Positions 39,940 through 52,392 of a stretch of DNA of 64,000 bases are shown in pieces. The DNA is taken from positions 25,570,427 through 25,634,426 of the forward strand of contig OX442315.1 of NCBI GenBank assembly GCA_949358305.1, written 5' to 3'. Source of the DNA: Strigamia acuminata (Eukaryota; Arthropoda; Chilopoda; Geophilomorpha; Linotaeniidae). A program made the position numbers and the translations under genes. Numbering within the stretch: the first letter of the stretch is position 1; every line of letters starts with the position of its first letter. The notes beneath the pieces were generated by a model. It was not told where the DNA came from. It saw only the letters and a list, made by a program, of their open reading frames with translations, and did no database searches.

Positions 39940-42900
39940 GATGGCCGCGGTTGAACAGCCGAGCTCGAAGACAAAACGACCAGAAGTAATTTGCGACTTA
40001 ACCGGATCAAGCCAGACTTGCAAATGGTAGTAAGTGAGGAGAGTGAGGACAGACGGATAAAGAATGCGAGGTAAAAAACAAAGGTGCAAGGCCTCAAAGC
40101 CAACTAGAGCTCGAGTTATTTTCAGATTTATCTATCTCAAGTGATCCCGACGCAGCAGTTTTATCAACACGAGAGGAGGAAAAAACTGGTCTGGAGGTCT
40201 CGATGGTTTGAACGTTTTGTTCGCTTTAAAGAATTAAAGATAAAAATTGTGGTTTCTTTTCTTCTATTTATTATTATGTATTTGGTGTTTGAATCGCCAA
40301 TATTATTCTTTGTAATAATGTCTAACTCGAAGGTTGGTCCATAGTGGTATTTAGGCCATCCTGGATCGAATAATTGAACAGCGAACAAAGATAACACTTA
40401 TGGCACTTGTCCAGCAATTCCTACTTTGGACACGCTTCGATTCAAACTCTCTTTGCCCGGATGAAACCCAGCTTACCCTCGTACGCAATTATACTTATAC
40501 CTTGACGGAAGTTATCTTTTGTTTCCGCAGTAAATTAATTAAATTAAATTAAATTAAACTTACCGGATGATTTCGATTTGTTCCTCCTTTTCACTGAGTC
40601 GTTTCTCGTAGTCGTAGCGCATTTGCGTGATTTCGGCAACCAGTCTTTGAGCTTTGGCTTCTTCCGCTTTTCGTCCGGATTCAGCTTCGCGGTAAGCGAT
40701 GCTCAACTCTTCTCGTTCAGTCTCCAATCGTTTAACTTCGATCTCCAATTCGTGGTAGCGGCGGGTAGCATCGGACAAAAGAATCTTAACCTCGTGCAAA
40801 TCATCTAGAAACGAAAACCCCAATTAAATCAAAACCCTAATTAAACCATTGGTAATAAAAATGGCGCTTACCTGCTAGTTTCTTGTTCTCACGCGCCAGT
40901 AAATCTTTTTGTTCCCGGAGTTTCTCGTATTCGTGAGACAGTTTTTGAATCTCGGAGATCTTAATTCGCAAATCCCTTTGCACGTTTTCGTAGAGCACAT
41001 TGAGTTCATCATATTTCGTTTTAATCTCCAAATTAATCTTTTCCAACTGCTCAACTCTCTTCTGCAGAGAGAGTGCAGTATTGTTGGCCTAAACAAACAA
41101 TTTCAACTTGAGTTTTGTCGCATTTCAACCATTTTCCATCCATTTTTTTTTACCTTCTCCAAATCAACAATAAGAATCTCAACTTCGCTCTGCAAACGAC
41201 TCTTCTGCTTCTCAAGGGCTGAGCATTTATTCATCAAACCTTCGATCGTCTCTTCATATTCGGCAGTTCGGGCAGCAAACTTGCGTCTACAGAAAATGAC
41301 TTTAATTGTCTTCATTATCCAATAACATCACGCAGTAATTTACCTGAGTTCCTCGAGTTCGTCGGCGTGTGCCTGGCATTCAGCTTCGTATTTGCTCTTC
41401 CACATGACGCAATCAGCATTCGATTTTGACAGTTGTCGTTCTAGATCAAGTCTTGCTTCGCATTCCTCCTCAAGTTGTACGCGCACCGATTCCAAATCAA
41501 CCTCAACCGTGTGCAATTGCGATTCCAAAGAGGAACGTCTCTATAAAGTTTGATTTTAATTTTATTTTTAAAATAAAAATAATCAAAAATTTCCATTTAT
41601 TTTCTCTCTCTCTTACTCGTTCTTCGTCCTCCAATCGTCGTCGAATATCTTCGCATTGCGTGGCTAGTTGAGCTTTGGTGTGATTGGAAATGTCCAACAG
41701 TTGTTTCACCTCTTGCACTTCCTTGATCAATTCGATATTCTCTTGATGCAACCGCGTTTTGTGAGTCGTGATGTCAACGACGGTGCGGTTAAGCTCTTCA
41801 ATCTTGATGTGCAACTCGTGGACGGTGTACTCCATCTTCTCCACTTGCTTCTGGGACAACAGCTACGGAAAACCGAGTGTTTACAAGTGCTATTGAACCA
41901 TTTCTAATTCTATCTACCTTTTCTTTGTTGGCATTTTCAATTTGGGCTAATAATTCGTAAACTTCGGCTTGAAATCGTTGTTTCTCTTTTTCAATCCTAT
42001 CAATCAAAAATTTATTGAAATAAATTCAGTCAATTAATTTCAATATGTTGCATTTAAAACTCTTACTTGACTTTCTGCTTCTGAGAAAGGTCCAGTTGAT
42101 CCTGAAATTCGACAATGGCTTCTTGATGCTTCTTACGGAGCATGTGGCAGTTTTCTTCGCTTTCCAAGTGAACATCTTCGAGCAATTTGCGTAATTTCAT
42201 AAGTTCACTATCTCGTTTTTTGTTCAGCTCCAACTAAAAACCAATTCATTTCATTAGAAACTGGCCTGCCTTTAATTTAACCTAAAAACACAACTGTACC
42301 TGACTTTCGGTGCTGCCTTCCGCTTCTTCTAATCTGTCGTGCAACTGGATCACTTGAACGCATAAATCAGACTTTTCCCTTTCAATCTAAAAATTTAATA
42401 ATAATAAAACATTAAAAACATTAAGAAGAAAAAAACATTAAAAAAAATGAATCGGGTGTCGCTATTTTAAAAACATAATTGTCAAATGTTCCAACTCATA
42501 ATTAAAAGCGCGCCTGTTTTCACCCAACATGGATGGGGACGAAAAGTGAGAAGTCGAATGTATTTTAAGCGCTGTAGGTCGAAGAGCGTTCTTTGGTGAA
42601 GTCCCAGTAGGGATAAATTTAGAAATTAAAAAAGAAATCCAGATAACTGTCTTTCAACCTCATTCCATGACTCACGCGCCAAAAATTCTTTGGAATTTAG
42701 AGTTTTCTTAGACTACTGTAAAACATTAGGGCTATCCAAAACTGCTTTGCATTTTGCATTTTAAAGCTTCAATCAAAAATGCAAAACAAAGGAAGCAAAT
42801 AACCCAGATTTTTCAAATCATTTCAGAATTATGGCCGAACTGGACATTTTTCTATCCCACCTTCCAACCTGAAGACTTGGATGGTCATTTTGCTTGCTTT

Positions 42901-44179
42901 ACCAAGTGTTTGGTACATTTTTGTTAACTATGTAATGATCGTGAAGTTAAAATGCAAAATTTCGATTTTCATTTCCGCTCTCTGCTTTCTAGACCCAGAT
43001 GTCGTTTTTCCAGGCACTTTCAAATTTCTAAGAAAATTTAATGATTTTCTTAATAAAAAAATTATTATGGGGCCCCGCTAATTACTTTTCCCCCGACCCT
43101 CAAATTTACACTGTTTAAAAAAAATAAGTTTAATGTATTCAAACTTACTCGTTGTCTAATCTCTCTTTCGGATTCCAAATCTTCTTGCAACAGACGGATT
43201 TTATCCTAGAAAAAAGATAATAGTAATTACAAATAAATTAATATTTTAAATAAATATAAACCATCACTCATTGCAATGAAACAGTAACAAATTAATTTTA
43301 TTTATTGTTTCTTTAAGTTTTATGATTTTTAAAAATAAGTTTGCAACTTTAAACGACTTTAGCCTCTAACATCAAACAATTTTCTTAATATAGATTTAGA
43401 GCAAGGTTTCCTTGCTTAGTTTGGCACCGCCTTATGCCGGAAACCCAGACTTTTTTTTCCCTATTGCTAATTTAAAATTGTACTATTCTTACCACAAAAG
43501 GACATTTATTCTAACTTTTGCCAAACCTAACGTTCAAATATCTCTAGTTGAAAGAACTATCCCTTATGCCAGAGACTTAAGGGACTGAATCAGAATCAAG
43601 GAACCTGAGTACATTAACTGATCAAAAGTTAACTCAAAATTAGATTTTCTTTTTACATTAGTTACCACAATCCCAGTTATCTTGCAATAAAACCTTTCAG
43701 TTGCATATTTTTATTCACAACTAGCTAATTCAATAATTTTCTAAAAGCCAATTAGGAGATTATCACACATTAGTGGTACATCCCACACACCAGTAAACAC
43801 TGATCTGTATCATACAAAAATGCACACAACTTATCTCATGCTGGATAAAAATAGACTCAGCATCTTTCACTACAAAATTCTTTTTATATTCCTTGCTTTT
43901 ATCATTTTTACAAGTATTAACTCAACAGTATTGCGAGATCAAACCTTATTTTACAAGTGTGAATCCTTAAACTCCACAAAATTTCATATTTTGAAAAAAT
44001 TTGAAGAAAAAAAAAGTGAAATTGAAACCGAACGTCAACTAGCCATGCAATAGAAACATAAATCAAATCCCTACCTCTAACCGAGTGAAAGCCCCAATGT
44101 CGGTACCATATCCAACCTCTACATCGGACATTCCAGAACTACGGTAGACAATTTTGCTAGTTCTCGTTGAAGTAGCCAT
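37589..44179 (-). CDS. Prm: Paramyosin, long form
   Basis: Coiled-coil core protein of invertebrate thick filaments. Sixteen exons on the minus strand: 44179-44075, 43205-43149, 42386-42300, 42233-42067, 41996-41918, 41862-41617, 41540-41344, 41286-41154, 41088-40872, 40804-40564, 39023-38828, 38760-38632, 38567-38403, 38330-38124, 38057-37857, 37798-37589; 878 residues, the length expected of insect paramyosin. After a short non-helical head ([19 protein letters not shown], followed by GAFTRLEDKIR) the protein is heptad-repeat coiled coil almost throughout, rich in Glu, Arg, Leu and Gln, with a short tail ending HRHESTF. A leader intron (about 44336-44272) is likely. The intron between 40564 and 39023 contains the separate first exon of miniparamyosin. 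Confidence 0.95.
39940..40563 (-). promoter_or_regulatory. Probable internal promoter of miniparamyosin
   Basis: This is the remaining intron sequence between the miniparamyosin start and the preceding paramyosin exon. Isoform choice implies a promoter here, but I see no definite muscle element or TATA box in the right place. Confidence 0.4.
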
Positions 44180-47100
44180 CGTAAGCGAAAAGAGTGTGGA
44201 AAATCAAAAAAATATTTCGATTTTCAAACTCTTAACTCAAATTGAAATTCGTTAGAACTCTTTTTTCCCTTCTGATCAGCACAGACGCTCCGGACTCGAG
44301 GCAAGCAGACTGAGCTTCAGATGAACCTCTTCTTACCTTAAATGCTACGTCGGCGCCAACACGTTGGCTCGAATTTCTTCTCAACTAGGAAACTGTCTGC
44401 CATATTTAGCCATTGAGGCGGAAGGAACGACTCATGCGCAAACGCCATCTTAACCACGTGTGCTGCATTGTTGTGCATCTGCGTCATGTTTGTGTATTTG
44501 TCAACTTGAATGCATCTAATTGTTTATCTAAATAAATAATCAAATAAATAATTAACAAACTATGACCTGACTCAATTGTTATTTCTTTTTCTTTCAATAC
44601 CTTCAATACCTTGATGTTTAGTGTTTAGTATTTATTTTCACGATTATTTTTCGACTTTATTTTTTAAAAACACATCCTCATCTTTAATCTTGAGGTTTTT
44701 ATAGAAAATCTAAGCTTCCAGATGTCAACATCATGGTAAATCGTTCATTCACGATCGTCTATAGTGACTATTTTAAGAAGAGTAAACAAACTCATCTTTT
44801 ACCATGCTGCATTTTTCACATGTGTACTTTACATTCCTATAGGTTCATATTATTGTGCTCTTGTTTTTGGTTGGTTGCATTTAGAATGCATTTTTGTAGC
44901 ACTTCATTAAATATTTATTTAACAAATACGGTATGCTGTTTACTGTAATTTTTTTTGAATAAAAGCCAAAGTGAAGTGATGTACGTACGGTACTAATCTT
45001 AGCCCGTGCTTGAACGGTAAATGAAATCCCACATTTGGCAAATATAATAGTTTTGCTGTTTTTCATAGATAGATGGAGTTGGTAACCATGGCATTTCAAT
45101 TTAGAATGCACATAAAAGGTTCCTAAAAAAAATTAATTTTGACCACTTTCCAAAATCTATTTGTGTTATGATGCAAATAAGGAAGTTGACTAACATTTAA
45201 TTCTGTGTGGTTGACTGGTTGTCAATGAGTCGTTTAACTAAATCAGGTAACTGGCCAAAATGACATACCTACTGGAATGCGTTGTGTCATTATTTGAATT
45301 CAATTACCACAGTGTCCATAATTACGTACAAACTGAAAAAGCAATTATCAAACAACTGAAAATGAAGAGATAATCATAAATTTAATCATTCTAAAAGCAG
45401 CAAGGCTGTTGTGGTAAACAATGTGCTCTAAAGATGAGGTTTACACAGCAGGCAAGCAAGAAGATACCGACTATGGCCTTTCCTTTTTTCCAGTAATTGA
45501 AACTAAGGTTTGGTATTTTTTTTCTGTGTGTTGGGTTGTGTTGTTGTGGGTTTAGCACAGGGTTTTTGTGTTTGTGATGTGTTGTTTTTTTGGTTGTGCG
45601 TGTCATATGTCTCTGACTCTTGAATACAGAAACGGAACTAAAGCTACAAAAATAATAACACCTGCTTTAAGACCTGAGCAAAGCCATAAGAAGAATAAAC
45701 CAAATAAAAAACGTGTATTCCAAAAGCAATACAGCTGTAATAAGCCAGCCATATAAAGCACTAAGATCAGCTCAGCTGCCAAGCAAGAAGACATCGCGCA
45801 GAAACTCATCCCACACAAAGCAAAACAAGCCAATTTAAACGCATGTACTGCATGGTGCGTAGTACCCAAAAAATATGCATCGAGATAATACGCAAGAATC
45901 ACACGGATCATCCCACAAACAGCAAAGTCATGGAGAAAAGCCAAGCAAGTCAAGCAGTCAGCCTGAAGACGCAGAAATCGGCCCACACGCTAAGCAACAA
46001 CCCAACTAACACCAAACTCACACAAACCTCAAAACAGCATCAGTAAACATCAAACCCATAACAACAACACCCTACCATCAAACCCCCAAATCCCATCATG
46101 TACATAACTACTCCTCTACAAAATAGTATCCGCACGAAAATACATGAAACCAAACTGATATCAACACAAAGCTCACTTCACAAGTAACAAGAAAACATAG
46201 AAAATGAGAAGATAAATCGCAAACAAATAAAAAAAATTAAACTAGCAACCACTTTTCTTACAATCAAACTTCAAAAAGAAGAACTAACCACCAAACGCTC
46301 TATCACATCATGAATCTAAGCAGTTTTTGAAAGAATGGCTCCCCTGCATCACCCCTTGCGCACTGCACTAAATAAACGACCGCAAGATCCACAAAATATT
46401 GATAATCTCCAAACATGGCGGCATTTGGGCATCACCTTCATCTCTTTATGTAAATCTAGTACGGTAATTCGTTCAACGTTAGCAACAGTTAACAAACATC
46501 TTGTTTGCTTTGTAATAAATGCAATAAACTGTTCCCATGTGTATGTAAAAACAAAAATGCAGCAAGTTGTTAAGTGCTTTTCATATTTTTAATTCTCTGA
46601 AAACCCGCACTCCGTAGTTTTTAAAATCGACCGACGACCAATGGTTGTTACTGAATATAATTTATTTGATTTGTTTTATTGGCACGAATTGTGAGTAATT
46701 TAAATGATACCAACCACACTCAACAGAAAACAAAGCAGTAAAACAAAATAATGAAATAAATCTTATAACTAATTCATTCTTTATTGTCACATTTAGAATA
46801 GCATTGCTTTGATATCTAATCACAAATAGCATAATTATGCTCGATGTTTTAGTAATTAATTACACCTCAAACATGACTATTATTGTCCTATTCAAGCTGT
46901 AGGATTAATTAAACGTGGAATGCCTTTGATCAGTTTAAAAAATACAATTTATCATCATTAGCAGAGAATTTCATAACATTAATACGATACAAGAATTAAA
47001 AAAAAACTTCATCACCAATCACAAACAAACAAATATAAAACAACTGAAAAGCTATTAAATCTTTCTTCCTTTTTTTCAAATGTGAAGAAATACGGAATGA

Positions 47101-47535
47101 ACTTAATATGTAAAGCAGAACCTTTTCACACCAAATTCAAACACTTGGTTGTATTTGACTAGAATTCGTTGGTAAAATCCACGTCAAAATTTGTTCAGTA
47201 GAAAAAGATATTAACAAAATGCCAATAGAACAATTCATAAACACATTTTTAAAACGACAATGAAATGTTTTTCTATTAGCAGTCAGAATTCACTTTGCAA
47301 ATGAACCAAAGTACTATTGTAAAGCACATCAATTAAATGATAGTTAAAGTGTCATAAAAAAGAAAAAAAATTATAAAATAGCTGTAAACTTAACTAAAAT
47401 TAGTAAAAACAGAAGAAAAAAATAATACAATTATGTGAAACTAAGTTCAATCGTCGCAACAAAAAAAGGGAAAAATACAATTTTAGTCTTCAAATCATGT
47501 CATGAGTAATGAAAAATTAGGTCTCGCACTCAAGA
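44180..47535. other. Gene-poor 3.3 kb between paramyosin and PIP4P
   Basis: The left end holds the paramyosin leader and promoter. The middle (45400-46320) is a strand-asymmetric island described separately. The right end (46320-47535) is A+T rich and probably the PIP4P 3' untranslated region. No protein gene can be supported; a short frame at 46335-46592 (ATGGCTCCC..) has no recognisable content. Confidence 0.45.
45603..46320 (-). other. Strand-asymmetric island, possible non-coding RNA
   Basis: On the plus strand this stretch is dominated by A and C with few T, while the adjoining 45440-45602 is dominated by T and G; the switch is abrupt. The minus strand carries one open frame (45986-45603, 127 residues from a non-ATG codon), hydrophobic and Cys-rich, with no family I know. 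Composition unlike the surroundings suggests a separate transcript or inserted DNA, but nothing proves either. Confidence 0.3.
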
Positions 47536-49032
47536 TTATGCTGGACACTCAATCACGCTCACTTTCATAGTACAATAATATATAGCACGCACAGTAAGAA
47601 GTGTTGTAATAACAAAGGCACCTAAAAAAAAATAAACAATCAGCTAAACACATCCAATTTCGAGGTAAACAAACTTACCAACGTATACGGCATAAATTCC
47701 TGGTGAATGGTTGGCATAGGTCCACGTTCCACACTTAAATAATAACAAAAACCTTAATTTAGTACAATCTACTTAATTAATTACATTGAACTTACAGTTA
47801 CACCAATTGCTACAATTAAACAAACGACGGCAACAATCAAAAAAGCAATCGCGCGACTCTGAGCAAATTCAGGACCAACAGATGATCTAAAATAATTATT
47901 AAAAAACAAAATTAGAAACAATCTTTATTATTTCGAATTTTTAACCGGACTTTACTCACACTTTTCTGCAATGAGGACATCTAGCTAAAGCGTTATTTAA
48001 AGTGTTAAACTAAAATGTAAATTTAAAAAAACAATGAAATAAGAATACTTTAATAATCGAATTTTAAGTACACATTACCAAAAATGAATCCCGGCAATAG
48101 GCACACGTAACACGACACATTCCCGGGGTAATTGGCAAAGCTGTTGCTACAGGACTAGGTGATAAATTGATTATTCTTTTACTAACAAAATAAAACAAAA
48201 TTATGACAACCATAATAAATTATCCATCAAATTGTTTACCAGTCACTCCTAGGACAAGCTATCCTTTGAGAACTCGCCTTACAAATCAATAAGCAATTAC
48301 AAGGGCAACGAACTAAGAAAATACATACAAAAAATATATATCAATATTAACAAAGTAATGATGCATTTATATGACATTCCGGTATATATATTTACAAAAT
48401 TACCGTATTTTTTTCCAGGTGGAGCTGTTCGTATTGGCTAAAAATAAAAGAAGATTACAATACGCCTAGATGATTAATTCTAATGTGATACTTACAGTTG
48501 CCTCGTTGCAATTATTGCATTTAACAACATGTTGTTCTCGTTTTCCAGAAATATCAATCATACTTTGGCAAACTCGGCACGTAATAAGTGCACATCCTCC
48601 GCTGTCAGGTAGCTGAGCGTAAGGTGGTGGAAGCTCGTCGGGTCCCACTGGAAATTGTTCAACTGAAATTAAAAATGGAAAAAATTCAGTTTTATTTTCT
48701 CGGAATTAACAAATAAAATTCTCGTGTGTTTATTCGGAGTAATGAATGTTGCGTGTTAATCTTCAATCAACCACTTCAACAAATTATCTAACGATAGTTC
48801 TCGTTTCGTTTAAAAAATAAATTGAAGCGAAGGTGGGAAACTGATTGACTGTCATGTTTTCATCAAGTAATTAAATCATTATGACGGTGATTGGTGGTTC
48901 GTCGTTTGTACCCAACAACTCAATTTCGGTTACTCTTTCTATGGGTATTGTGATTTTTCACTACTCACCATATTGGCTTCCCACTGAGTGATCATTTGGA
49001 AGAAGAGGCTCCCGTTCTTCTCTCTGCGCCAT
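47536..49032 (-). CDS. Type I phosphatidylinositol-4,5-bisphosphate 4-phosphatase (TMEM55 family)
   Basis: Late endosome/lysosome membrane protein; vertebrate PIP4P1/PIP4P2 hydrolyse PI(4,5)P2 to PI5P and PIP4P1 recruits JIP4 for lysosome positioning. Exons 49032-48969, 48662-48496, 48437-48404, 48312-48240, 48181-48079, 48009-47960, 47886-47796, 47733-47679, 47621-47536; 240 residues. The N-terminus [14 protein letters not shown] has the acidic dileucine-type sorting motif. Then a Pro-rich PPPYAQ, Cys pairs (CRVC, CNNC), [21 protein letters not shown] with the CX5R phosphatase signature (C-KASSQ-R), CPHCRKV, and two membrane segments ([16 protein letters not shown] and [16 protein letters not shown]). 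PIP4P1 versus PIP4P2 cannot be decided. Head to head with PPT2, another lysosomal gene. Confidence 0.92.
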
Positions 49033-49601
49033 GTTGCCGATAAAACATGTGATCGAAACTAGACATGACGTCATATAGTTGTTACGGAAACCTATATGCA
49101 CTTCCATGTACGAAAAAATTGAACAACAGAAATTTTTATCGTCCATTTTGATATGTTTTGATATATTTTGGAAAAAATAAAATAAATTCTTTCATCATTT
49201 GGATTTTTTTTGAAAATTCAATGCACTCTCTTTCAAAATTAATTATTAATGCAATTTTATCTCGAATTTTATTCATTATCAGTTTTTTTAAATGAATCTC
49301 AAGATTAAAATAAAAATAAAAATTTTTAATTACCGTAAGTAAATTAATATAATTGTTATTTAATTATAATTACTCGTATAATTATATAGCTATAATTATT
49401 ATTTTTGATATAATAATCAATGGTTTCGCAATGCAATAAAACTTTAAAGCGACGATACAGTCGTCACATGTGTTACTCTAACTGCAGATTTTTTTTTCCT
49501 GTTTATCCGTTTTTATTAGATTTTGTATGTGTAAATATGTGGCTATATCATGATTTCCTGTCACTTGAAAAAAGCGGATTTGAATTGTAAAAAACTAAAA
49601 A
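49033..49601. promoter_or_regulatory. Divergent upstream region of PIP4P (-) and PPT2 (+)
   Basis: 569 bp between start codons, strongly A+T rich to the right. Both genes act in lysosomes, so a shared control region would make sense, but I see no clear CLEAR box (GTCACGTGAC). Confidence 0.4.
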
Positions 49602-51701
49602 ATGAACATAAAACCAAGACTGGTCTGTGGTCATCACCTAAACATGGACTTTGGAAAAATAATTTTCACAGATTTTGTGTTTATAGCAGCGCTATTCATA
49701 TTTAGCGTTCAAACAGAGAGAACCGTTGTTTTAATCCACGGTCTTCTCGCAAACAAAGGAGAATTACGAGACATTGACACTTTTATCAACGAGGTGAGGC
49801 AAAATTTAAGATTTAAAATTTTTTGTAAGTTATCAATTATAATTCGTAATATTAGACGCACCCAGGTACAAAAGTGGTAACAATTAATGTATTGTATAAC
49901 GGAAAAACTTTGATACCAATGTGGGATCAAGTGAAAACTTTCGCCGATGAATTTCAAAAGATAGCGCATGAGAATCCAGAAGGCATTACACTGATTGGCT
50001 TTTCCCAGGGTTTGTTGATGATTATGGTGTTTTTCCACCGGATCTCGGTATAGCACTAAATTAGATTTTTCTTTTATATTGGATCAGGTGGACTAATTGC
50101 TCGAGCGATTGTTGAAACTATTCCAAATCACAATGTGCACACTTTAATTTCTATAGCTAGCCCTCAAATGGGAACATATGGAAGTAAACAATAAATTAAT
50201 ATTTAAAAAAAATTACTAATTATCTAATTAAATTGCCATTTGTTTGTAGTTCCCGATGAATTAATTGGAAAATATAATATTTTAACTCATTTTATTAAGT
50301 ATTTGAAGTGGCTAGCTTATTCGATGTTTGGACAATTAATTTCCGTTGGTGGATATTGGAAAGGTATGAAAAGAAATACACAGTAAAAATATAAATAGCG
50401 GAATACATTTTATTTATTTATTTTAGACCCATATGATATAGACAAATACAAAAATAAATCGCAGTTTTTGCCCATTTTAAACAACGAAATATCACATTCT
50501 CAAGAAAAAGGTATACACGCGAGCAAAACAAGTCACTACGTCAATTTCTATAGTTACAAAGTGTACGAATTCGAATTCTGGGACGGGAAAACCTGAGGTT
50601 GTGTGGGTATTTCGAGAGTTAGCTTCACCCAGCTCTCAATTACAGCGGGGTGAAGCTAACCCTCAAAATACACTACGGTACATCAAGTTTTCCCGTCAGT
50701 TTGTAAAGAAAAAAATCCACTCCAGTGATATCTGAACCTTTGAAGTATAGTATTGGTAATTGTGAATAAACTCAAAGTAAAATACTAGTATTGCAAAAAT
50801 AAAATTTCAAACGGACAAACTTTACTCTTAAAATGTAAACATCTGTTGATAAAATTTGCAAATATCTATGTAAATTTCGGACAATAACTTTAAAAAAAGC
50901 ACATCCACAAAATATGGACAAAGGGTAAAAAGAAGAATAGCCGATGGAATAAAGCGGAAGTATCACTAAAAAAAATGTTACAAATTGCGAATTAGAAAAA
51001 AAAGCTTTTTTTTTAATCTAACATCGATTGCACATAGATTCCCCAAGACAAAGGATCTATCGCAGTCAGGCTTTTCCCTTTTTTTGCGATGTAAACATAG
51101 AGAATGACTAGATGATGTGTGAAGCTTGTGTAATTGAATTGAACATGTCTAATTTTGTCTTTCCGCCTCCAACAGAATTCAAAAACAACTTTTTACAACT
51201 GAAAAGATTTGTTTTATTTGGTAGTCCAGCTGATGAAGTAATTAAGCCATGGGAATCCAGGTAAGAATACCTTTATTATGCTTTAAATTACAATAATGAT
51301 TTATTATTTCCCAAAAACCAAACACTTTTCAATCGCGTGACATTGAATTTGCTTTATAAAATCTTTAACTAAATTCTCAAATCTCAAAAATTACAAAATT
51401 CGTGATAACATAGCTAACATTTTATTTTTATTGACTAATTATCAGCATATTTGGGTACTGTAACTCAGAAAATAAAATTGTACCTATGAAAGAACAAGAG
51501 GTAAGTTTATATTATTTTCTGATACCGTTAATTCCATTTACAGTGCTTTCTTAACAGGTTTACAAGAAAGATTCGTTTGGACTAAAAACTCTGGATAATA
51601 AAAACGCAGTTTACACAATTATAATTCCAAAAGTAACACATCATCACTGGCTTAATGATTTCAAGCTGTTCAGAAACTATATTATAGCTTGGCTTAATTA
51701 A
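49602..51701 (+). CDS. PPT2: Lysosomal thioesterase PPT2
   Basis: Alpha/beta-hydrolase that removes fatty acyl groups from CoA thioesters in lysosomes. Exons 49602-49793, 49856-50009, 50088-50183, 50250-50363, 50427-50510, 51176-51260, 51446-51500, 51558-51701; 307 residues. A hydrophobic stretch ([15 protein letters not shown]) is the signal peptide; the second Met at 49644 is an alternative start that would place it nearer the N-terminus. The nucleophile motif is GFSQGGL (Ser), split by an intron after the first Gly of GG; the acid is in [11 protein letters not shown] and the His in THHHWLND, matching the remembered human triad. [20 protein letters not shown] also fit. PPT2 is preferred over PPT1 because of the [10 protein letters not shown] and NEISH regions. 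Intron 5 carries a 116 bp hairpin. Confidence 0.92.
50582..50697. mobile_element. Hairpin element in PPT2 intron 5
   Basis: The ends GACGGGAAAAC and GTTTTCCCGTC are exact inverted repeats, and an inner pair GTTAGCTTCACCC / GGGTGAAGCTAAC plus GTATTT / AAATAC also matches, so almost the whole unit folds back. The loop is about 16 bp. It looks like a MITE; I cannot see a target duplication. Confidence 0.65.
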
Positions 51702-52392
51702 GTTTATGAAATTGAAGTTTTTACAACATTAAAAATTCAATAATCACTACAGTTTGTTCATGAAATCAGGGAAAAGTGGGATTGGGGAACCAACATATCG
51801 GTTTACCCAAACTCATAACTCCGCCTGTTTGGTCATCTAAATATAGCTCGTGGATAAACCATTAGCAAGTGCTCGTGCAATTTATTGATGTAACTCAACA
51901 ATTTACACGAACAAAAGTCTAATTATCATTACTACAATGACCACTTTCACAAGTCCATAAACCTTTACACTGCCTTTTCAATTATTAATTAACAATAGAA
52001 GGAGATGCCGCATTCTGCATGCATTTTTGTGTGTTAATAAAAGATAATCGCAAATCGAAAACAATTTAGAACTAAAAGCTAGCAAAAAACCACACTCAAT
52101 TGAGAAAACACGCGATGGACTAATTTTATCATTCGGCCCAACTTCCACGCCAGTTGTTGTCGCGAATGAAATGTGGTTGCCTAGCAACCGTAGCCTTAAC
52201 ATTGAATAATGTCAATAGAGCTTGATAAAATGTGGATGAAAATTACTCCTATAATCGGTACGTTGTATTCATGGCTTGTAAGTATCATTTCTAGCTTTGC
52301 TCGCAAATAAATTGTTTCAAAACAACTAAAACGTGTTTCAGATTGACCCGAAAACACTGACACTGTAGATTTTAAGTCCATAATTTAAAATC
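51702..52392. other. Intergenic, PPT2 3' region and promoter of the next gene
   Basis: No gene seen. The right half holds the X-box at 52175-52189 and the leader of the following gene, with a GT..AG leader intron possible around 52277-52341. Confidence 0.45.
52175..52189 (+). promoter_or_regulatory. RFX X-box motif
   Basis: GGTTGCCTAGCAACC fits the X-box consensus (GTNRCC, 0-3 N, RGYAAC) without mismatch and lies about 205 bp before the next start codon. In animals such sites mark genes of cilia and basal bodies controlled by RFX factors. Confidence 0.7.

Noticed and set aside
39493-39954. 153-codon plus-strand frame opposite the miniparamyosin exon
   Set aside because: It mirrors the true minus-strand coding exon, whose phase and splice sites fit miniparamyosin.
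43820-44053. 77-codon plus-strand frame in the first paramyosin intron
   Set aside because: A+T-rich, no domain and no splice or promoter support.
44391-44420. CArG/MEF2-like box upstream of paramyosin (CCATATTTAG)
   Set aside because: One mismatch to either consensus; too common in A+T-rich DNA to call.
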